NCBI GenBank assembly: GCA_002394385.1
Contig: DGTS01000026.1
Location: 72,048 to 90,972, forward strand
Length of the DNA: 18,925 bases
Origin: Prevotella sp. UBA4330
GTDB taxonomy: Bacteria > Bacteroidota > Bacteroidia > Bacteroidales > Bacteroidaceae
Direction of reading: 5' to 3'
The notes under the pieces were generated by a model, which was not told the origin of the DNA, did no database searches, and saw only the letters and a program-made list of their open reading frames with translations. The translations under genes were made by a program, and so were the position numbers. Of the stretch, positions 14,527-18,925 are shown one piece after another. Positions within the stretch are counted from its first letter, which is position 1, and every line of letters begins with the position of its first letter.

Positions 14527-15615
14527 ATGGGAAAGATTATTCTTACTGGCGACCGTCCTACTGGTCGCTTGCATTTAGGTCACTATGTTGGTTCGCTTCG
14601 CCGCCGTGTGGAGTTGCAAAACGAGGGTGACTATGACAGGATGTTTGTCTTCGTTGCCGATGTTCAGGCTCTTACTGATAACGCTGACAATCCCGAGAAG
14701 GTGCGCCAGAACATTATAGAGGTGGCTCTCGACTATCTCTCTGTGGGTCTTGACCCGGAGAAGGTGACACTGTTCATACAGTCGATGATTCCGGAACTTG
14801 CTGAACTCACAGTATATTTCATGAACCTTGTGAACGTGGGACGTTTGCAGCGCAACCCAACGGTGAAGAGCGAGTTGCAGATGAGAAACTTCGGCGAGGG
14901 CGTGCCTGTGGGATTCTTTACATATCCGATATCTCAGGCTGCCGACATCACGTTCTGCAAGGCTACCACCGTGCCGGCAGGCGAGGACCAGGAGCCGATG
15001 TTGGAGCAGTGCCGTGAAATAGTTCGACGTTTCAACCAGACCTATGCTCCCGTTCTCGTGGAGCCGCAGATAATGCTGCCTACCAATCAGGTGTGTCTCC
15101 GCCTGCCCGGAACTGATGGCAATGCCAAGATGTCGAAGAGCCTTGGCAACTGCATCTATCTGAGCGACACCGCAAAGGAAGTGGAGAAGAAGGTGAAGTC
15201 GGCATACACCGACCCTGCCCACTTGCAGGTGGAAGACCCAGGTCATGTGGAGGGCAACGTGGTGTTTACCTATCTTGACGCCTTCGCCACCGACGACGAT
15301 TTCGAGAAGTTCTGGCCCGACTATAAGAATCTTGACGAGGTGAAAGACCACTACCGCCGTGGCGGACTGGGCGACATGAAGTGCAAGAAGTTCTTGACAA
15401 AGGTACTCAACGATCGTCTGGAGCCAATCCGCCAGCGTCGCCATGAGTTCGAGCAGGACATCCCCGAGGTGTACAACATTCTGAAGAAAGGCTCTGAAGC
15501 AGCACGCGAGGTGGCTGCACAGACACTCTCGGAGGTTAAGGCTGCTATGCGCATCAACTATTTTGACGACAAGGAACTGATTCAGGCGCAGGCAGAAAAG
15601 TACAAGAGTATTTAA
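14527..15615 (+). CDS. trpS: Tryptophan--tRNA ligase
   Basis: Class I synthetase that charges tRNA-Trp using ATP in the cytoplasm. The protein has 362 residues, somewhat longer than the E. coli enzyme (334). The HIGH motif appears as HLGH at 16-19 within GDRPTGRLHLGHYVGSL. The KMSKS motif is intact at 201-205 (NAKMSKSLGN). LPGTDGNAKMSKS and PAGEDQEPMLEQCREI are typical of the family. The gene has its own promoter 25 bases upstream. DUF3467 follows after 111 bases with no recognisable promoter or clear terminator between them, so they may share a transcript. The cognate tRNA gene lies at 407-482. Confidence 0.97.
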   Translation: MGKIILTGDRPTGRLHLGHYVGSLRRRVELQNEGDYDRMFVFVADVQALTDNADNPEKVRQNIIEVALDYLSVGLDPEKVTLFIQSMIPELAELTVYFMNLVNVGRLQRNPTVKSELQMRNFGEGVPVGFFTYPISQAADITFCKATTVPAGEDQEPMLEQCREIVRRFNQTYAPVLVEPQIMLPTNQVCLRLPGTDGNAKMSKSLGNCIYLSDTAKEVEKKVKSAYTDPAHLQVEDPGHVEGNVVFTYLDAFATDDDFEKFWPDYKNLDEVKDHYRRGGLGDMKCKKFLTKVLNDRLEPIRQRRHEFEQDIPEVYNILKKGSEAAREVAAQTLSEVKAAMRINYFDDKELIQAQAEKYKSI

Positions 15616-15687
15616 TCACGAATGACGGATCGGGTGGATGTTGAGTGAAGAATAGTCGTTACCCGGTATTCTGCACACAACAATTAC

Positions 15688-15719
15688 CAAACTCCAGAAC
15701 TCCCAAACTCCTAAACTCA
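15688..15719. repeat. Four-copy 8-bp repeat before DUF3467
   Basis: CAAACTCC, AGAACTCC, CAAACTCC and TAAACTCA follow one another directly, with ACTCC/ACTCA at 15691, 15699, 15707 and 15715. The array ends eight bases before the DUF3467 ATG (15727), so it forms the initiation leader. It is pyrimidine/A-rich with almost no G and should be unstructured, like the heptamer array before rpoC. Confidence 0.75.
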
Positions 15720-15726
15720 TAATAAT

Positions 15727-16050
15727 ATGGCAGACAACAATCAGAACAATAACCAGCAGGGACTCCAGATGGAGTTGCCGCAGGAAGTGGCACAGGGACA
15801 GTATGCCAACTTCGCGGTGATAACTCACTCGAGCAGCGACTTCGTGCTCGACTTTGCGCGCATCCTCCCAGGTGTGCCCAAGGCGCAGGTGAAGAGCCGT
15901 GTCATTCTGGCTCCTGAGCATGCAAAGCGTCTCCTCATCGCGCTGCAAGACAACATCATGCGCTATGAAACGCAGTTCGGGAAAATACAGATTCCCAACC
16001 AGCAGCCACGCACCATCGCGCCGTTTGGCAATGGTAAGCCAGAGGCGTAA
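15727..16050 (+). CDS. DUF3467 domain-containing protein
   Basis: A 107-residue cytosolic protein of unknown function, matching DUF3467. The N terminus is a low-complexity Asn/Gln tract (MADNNQNNNQQG). The conserved block runs from about residue 20 to 85: GQYANFAVITHSSSDFVLDF, then ILPGVPKAQVKSRVILAPEH, then AKRLLIALQDNIMRYE. The C terminus is Pro/Gln-rich and probably disordered. There is no signal peptide or membrane segment. From memory it lies directly between rpoC and rpsL in Bacteroides; here it stays next to rpsL but is separated from rpoC by about 4 kb. It is followed by a long terminator hairpin, so rpsL is probably not on its transcript. A link to transcription or translation is inferred from position only. 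Confidence 0.9.
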   Translation: MADNNQNNNQQGLQMELPQEVAQGQYANFAVITHSSSDFVLDFARILPGVPKAQVKSRVILAPEHAKRLLIALQDNIMRYETQFGKIQIPNQQPRTIAPFGNGKPEA

Positions 16051-16058
16051 ATTCTGTC

Positions 16059-16116
16059 TGACGAGTGCTTTCTTCGCTTCCTTATTGTGGCGAAAAAGGT
16101 ACTCGTCACTTCTTTC
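16059..16116 (+). terminator. Long hairpin terminator after DUF3467
   Basis: The arms TGACGAGTGCTTTCTTCGC (16059-16077) and GCGAAAAAGGTACTCGTCA (16090-16108) pair over 19 positions with two G·U pairs and one mismatch, closing a 12-base loop. CTTCTTTCCCC follows, a U-rich but interrupted tail. It separates trpS-DUF3467 from the rpsL promoter. Confidence 0.8.
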
Positions 16117-16190
16117 CCCTGTAAAGTATAACAAATAGATGTTATATTTTGTTAAATATCCAACTAACGAAAAATTCATCTTTTATAAAA

Positions 16191-16222
16191 TTAGGTGTTT
16201 AGCAAAATTCTTTGTACCTTTG
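16191..16222 (+). promoter_or_regulatory. str operon promoter upstream of rpsL
   Basis: TACCTTTG (16215-16222) is an exact TAnnTTTG -7 element; 20 bp upstream lies TTAG (16191-16194), a weak -33 match. Transcription should start near 16229, giving an untranslated leader of about 80 bases before rpsL. The leader contains a 7-bp hairpin, ACGGGCA (16232-16238) with TGTCCGT (16252-16258, one G·U), and then a long A-rich stretch up to the ATG. Confidence 0.75.
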
Positions 16223-16310
16223 CACCCCAAAACGGGCAAATTGTATCTATGTGTCCGTAACCCACTGAAAATAACGAAAATAAATATATAATTCAAAAAA
16301 AAGTAAAACA

Positions 16311-16691
16311 ATGCCTACAATTTCACAATTGGTAAGAAAAGGCAGAAAGGTGCTCGTAGATAAGAGCAAGTCGCCCGCTCTGGACTCATGTCCACAGCGT
16401 CGTGGCGTTTGCGTTCGCGTTTATACTACGACTCCTAAGAAGCCTAATTCTGCAATGCGCAAGGTTGCGCGTGTGCGTTTGACAAATCAGAAAGAGGTTA
16501 ACTCTTACATTCCAGGAGAAGGCCACAACTTGCAGGAGCACTCTATCGTGCTCGTTCGCGGTGGCCGTGTTAAGGACCTTCCAGGTGTGCGCTATCACAT
16601 CGTTCGCGGTACTCTCGATACTGCAGGTGTAGCAAACCGCACACAGCGCCGCTCAAAGTATGGCGCTAAGCGTCCAAAGCAGAAGAAGTAA
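16311..16691 (+). CDS. rpsL: 30S ribosomal protein S12
   Basis: S12 sits at the decoding centre and governs accuracy. It has 126 residues, the normal size. The decoding loops TTTPKKPNSAMRK (39-51) and GGRVKDLPGVRYH (84-96) are intact. K43 and K88 (K42 and K87 in mature E. coli numbering), where changes give streptomycin resistance, are both wild type. D89 is the usual methylthiolation site. The basic tail is RRSKYGAKRPKQKK. It is the first gene after the str promoter, with a strongly A-rich leader (AAAAAAAAGTAAAACA before ATG). The following 287-nt gap to rpsG is unusually long and structured. Confidence 0.98.
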   Translation: MPTISQLVRKGRKVLVDKSKSPALDSCPQRRGVCVRVYTTTPKKPNSAMRKVARVRLTNQKEVNSYIPGEGHNLQEHSIVLVRGGRVKDLPGVRYHIVRGTLDTAGVANRTQRRSKYGAKRPKQKK

Positions 16692-16926
16692 AAAACCGGA
16701 GGCCAGGCTAAAGCCGGAGATGGCTTGGGGCTGGCCCCGTTTTAAAGAAACGTCATGGCGGACGTTACCGTCCACAAAAATACAAAAGAATTTCACAAGT
16801 TTTGCTGGAGGAAGTTGCGACTAAGCGAGGGCAAAGGTGATATTTTCGTTTGCCGAGCGTAAGCAACTAAGCCGATAACAATCGGTAATTGTTGAAAAGG
16901 TTGAGTAAATGTCTTGGTGAAGACGT
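16692..16926 (+). ncRNA. Structured rpsL–rpsG intercistronic RNA, candidate regulatory element
   Basis: The 287-base gap holds no credible gene but a series of stem-loops. One: a compound hairpin at 16692-16743 (AAAAC/GTTTT, GGCCAG/CTGGCC, AAGCC/GGCTT). Two: GGACG/CGTCC at 16760-16773, which competes with ACGTC/GACGT at 16750-16765. Three: AGTTGC/GCAACT (16813-16868) enclosing GGCAAA/TTTGCC (16830-16854). Four: CCGAT/ATCGG (16872-16885), which competes with AACAAT/ATTGTT (16877-16893). Five: ATGTCTT/AAGACGT (16909-16926). In E. coli S7 represses translation by binding the shorter rpsL–rpsG gap, so an S7-responsive element is the first hypothesis. A decayed dispersed repeat is the alternative. 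All pairings were found by eye. Confidence 0.45.
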
Positions 16927-16978
16927 TGAAGAACAAAAAGAACAGCCCCATGCAGAATGATTAATATTAAATAAAAAA

Positions 16979-17455
16979 ATGAGAAAAGCAAAACCAAAGA
17001 AGCGTGTGATCCTGCCGGATCCAAGATTCAACGACACAAAGGTGTCAAAGTTCGTTAACCATCTGATGTACGACGGAAAGAAGAACACGTCGTATGAGAT
17101 TTTCTACGGTGCACTCGATATCGTTGCTGCCAAGATGCAGAACGAGGAGAAGCCCGCTCTGGAGATATGGAAGCAGGCTCTCGACAACATTACCCCTCAG
17201 GTGGAGGTAAAGAGCCGTCGTATCGGTGGTGCTACATTCCAGGTGCCTACTGAGATTCGTCCTGACCGCAAGGAGAGTGTGTCTATGAAGAACCTTATCC
17301 TTTTCGCTCGCAAGCGCGGTGGCAAGAGTATGTCTGAGAAACTCGCTGCCGAGATTATGGATGCCTACAACAACCAGGGTGGCGCATTCAAGCGTAAGGA
17401 GGACATGCACCGCATGGCCGAGGCTAACCGTGCATTCGCTCACTTCCGTTTCTAA
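16979..17455 (+). CDS. rpsG: 30S ribosomal protein S7
   Basis: S7 nucleates assembly of the 30S head and binds 16S rRNA near the E site. It has 158 residues, normal for the family. Signatures are the basic N terminus MRKAKPKKRVILPDPRF, KFVNHLMYDGKKNTSYEIFY, and GGATFQVPTEIRPDRK in the β-hairpin region. RMAEANRAFAHFRF closes the protein. The start follows TTAATATTAAATAAAAAA, an A/T-only leader without a Shine-Dalgarno sequence. It is the second str gene, 287 bases after rpsL and 86 bases before fusA. In other bacteria S7 is the autoregulator of this operon. Confidence 0.98.
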   Translation: MRKAKPKKRVILPDPRFNDTKVSKFVNHLMYDGKKNTSYEIFYGALDIVAAKMQNEEKPALEIWKQALDNITPQVEVKSRRIGGATFQVPTEIRPDRKESVSMKNLILFARKRGGKSMSEKLAAEIMDAYNNQGGAFKRKEDMHRMAEANRAFAHFRF

Positions 17456-17541
17456 TATAATATAAGGTAAAAAGGTAATAAAGAACTCGCAACGCGCTTC
17501 ACAGTGCAGAGCGACAAAAGAATAGGGTAAGACTTTAAACA

Positions 17542-18925
17542 ATGGCAAAACAAGATTTACATTTGACTCGTAACATCGGTATCATGGCACACATCGATGC
17601 CGGTAAGACGACAACATCAGAGCGAATCCTTTACTACACAGGTAAGACTCATAAACTGGGCGAGGTGCATGACGGCGCTGCCACCATGGACTGGATGGCA
17701 CAGGAGCAGGAGCGTGGTATCACCATCACTTCTGCCGCTACCACATGCTACTGGCACTATAATGACAAGCAATACAAGATCAACTTGATTGACACTCCGG
17801 GACACGTTGACTTCACCGCTGAGGTGGAGCGCTCACTGCGTGTGCTCGACGGTGCCGTTGCTACATACTGCGCTGTTGGTGGCGTGCAGCCTCAGAGTGA
17901 GACTGTATGGCGCCAGGCCGACAAGTACAATGTGCCACGTCTGGGTTATGTTAACAAGATGGACCGTTCGGGTGCCAACTACTACGATGTGCTGCAGCAG
18001 ATGAAGGACGTGCTCGGTGCAAATCCTGTTTCTCTGGTTATTCCTATCGGACAGGAGGAGACATTCAAGGGCATCGTTGACCTGCTGAAGATGAAGGCTA
18101 TCATCTGGCACGACGAGACACAGGGTGCAGAGTTTGAGGTTGACGAGATTCCAGACGACCTGAAGGACGAGGCACAGGAGTGGCGCGACAAACTGGTTGA
18201 GGCTGCCGCTGAGTTCGACGAGGCTCTCATGGAGAAGTTCTTCGACGATCCTAACTCTATCACCGAGGAGGAACTCATCGCCGCTATCCGCAAGGGTACT
18301 CTCGCAATGGAGTGTACCCCAATGCTCTGTGGTTCTTCTTTCAAGAACAAGGGCGTTCAGACGCTTCTCGACTATGTTTGCGCATTCCTCCCATCACCAC
18401 TGGACACTCCCGCTATCATTGGTGAGAATCCTAACACCGGCGAAGAGGAAGACCGCAAGCCATCAGAGGACGATCCTACATCGGCACTCGCATTCAAGAT
18501 TGCCACCGACCCATACGTTGGCCGTCTGGTGTTCTTCCGCGTTTACTCTGGTAAGGTTGAGGCTGGTTCTTACGTCTTCAACACCCGCTCGGGCAAGAAG
18601 GAGCGCGTGAGCCGTCTGTTCCAGATGAACTCTAACAAGCAGCAGCCAATGGACAGCATCGACGCTGGTGACATCGGCGCAGGCGTTGGCTTCAAGGATA
18701 TCCGTACTGGTGATACCCTCTGCGACGAGGAGCACCCAATCATCCTTGAGAGCATCACCTTCCCTGACACCGTGATTTCTATCGCCGTTGAGCCAAAGAG
18801 CCAGGCCGACATCGCTAAACTCGACAACGGTCTTGCTAAACTGGCTGAGGAAGATCCAACATTCACCGTGCATACCGACGAGCAGAGCGGTCAGACCGTT
18901 ATCTCTGGTATGGGTGAACTTCACC
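17542..18925 (+). CDS. fusA: Elongation factor G, N-terminal part (3' end outside window)
   Basis: EF-G drives translocation and, with RRF, ribosome recycling. The gene starts at 17542 (MAKQDLHLTRNIGIMAHIDA) after an A-rich leader and runs off the window after 461 codons; there is no stop. G-domain motifs are complete: P loop AHIDAGKT (16-23), switch I RGITITSAAT (58-67), DTPGH (84-88) with the catalytic His88, and NKMD (138-141). Domain II starts near residue 313 (SALAFKIATDPYVGRL). Domain III is entered with EPKSQADIAKLDNGLAKLAE and GMGELH. The intact GTPase motifs and str-operon position mark it as canonical EF-G, not the GTPase-deficient EF-G2 paralogue reported from Bacteroides. Confidence 0.98.
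   Translation, partial: MAKQDLHLTRNIGIMAHIDAGKTTTSERILYYTGKTHKLGEVHDGAATMDWMAQEQERGITITSAATTCYWHYNDKQYKINLIDTPGHVDFTAEVERSLRVLDGAVATYCAVGGVQPQSETVWRQADKYNVPRLGYVNKMDRSGANYYDVLQQMKDVLGANPVSLVIPIGQEETFKGIVDLLKMKAIIWHDETQGAEFEVDEIPDDLKDEAQEWRDKLVEAAAEFDEALMEKFFDDPNSITEEELIAAIRKGTLAMECTPMLCGSSFKNKGVQTLLDYVCAFLPSPLDTPAIIGENPNTGEEEDRKPSEDDPTSALAFKIATDPYVGRLVFFRVYSGKVEAGSYVFNTRSGKKERVSRLFQMNSNKQQPMDSIDAGDIGAGVGFKDIRTGDTLCDEEHPIILESITFPDTVISIAVEPKSQADIAKLDNGLAKLAEEDPTFTVHTDEQSGQTVISGMGELH

Noticed and set aside
15616..15687. Terminator after trpS
   Set aside because: Complementary pieces such as CGGGT/ACCCG are short, enclose a large loop and lack a U run; not convincing.
17456..17541. Promoter or regulatory hairpin before fusA
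   Set aside because: Only short 4-bp complementary pieces and no -7 match were seen; fusA is best read as part of the str operon.

Overview
The window looks like a chromosomal segment of a Bacteroidota bacterium, most likely Bacteroidales and probably close to Prevotella. Reasons: gene order tuf–tRNA-Trp–secE–nusG–rplKAJL–rpoBC and rpsL–rpsG–fusA; a DUF3467 gene beside the str genes; four promoters of the Bacteroidota type (about TTTG, 19-20 bp, TAnnTTTG); A-rich start regions with almost no Shine-Dalgarno sequences; and short intergenic tandem repeats of a kind I associate with this group. The family-level placement is inference.

Layout. 1-326: 3' end of tuf (EF-Tu). 327-406: a 9-bp CTAG array and a GC-rich hairpin. 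407-482: tRNA-Trp(CCA). 499-11774: secE, nusG, rplK, rplA, rplJ, rplL, rpoB, rpoC, all on +, with an attenuator-like hairpin between rplL and rpoB. A strong terminator (11799-11835) closes this block. 11847-14351 is an accessory stretch on the minus strand: a four-helix-bundle protein, about 450 noncoding bases holding two 22-bp-period repeat arrays, a VanW-family protein and a small secreted protein. At 14352-14526 two near-consensus promoters diverge, one to the secreted protein/vanW pair and one to trpS. trpS (14527-15615) and a DUF3467 gene (15727-16050) follow on +, then a long terminator hairpin. A promoter at 16191-16222 starts the str operon: rpsL, a long and highly structured 287-nt gap, rpsG, and fusA, which runs off the end.

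How it works together: almost everything on + serves gene expression. It covers EF-Tu, tRNA-Trp and its synthetase, the translocase subunit SecE, NusG, the L11/L1/L10/L7-L12 stalk proteins, both large RNA polymerase subunits, S12, S7 and EF-G. The minus-strand genes are unrelated accessory cargo lying between rpoC and DUF3467, which I recall as adjacent in Bacteroides.

The least explained material is noncoding. Short-period tandem arrays (periods 7, 8, 9 and 22 bp, each with its own unit) sit at many gene boundaries. The rpsL–rpsG gap holds a run of stem-loops with mutually exclusive alternatives, suggesting a regulatory RNA. No new defence or mobile system is visible.
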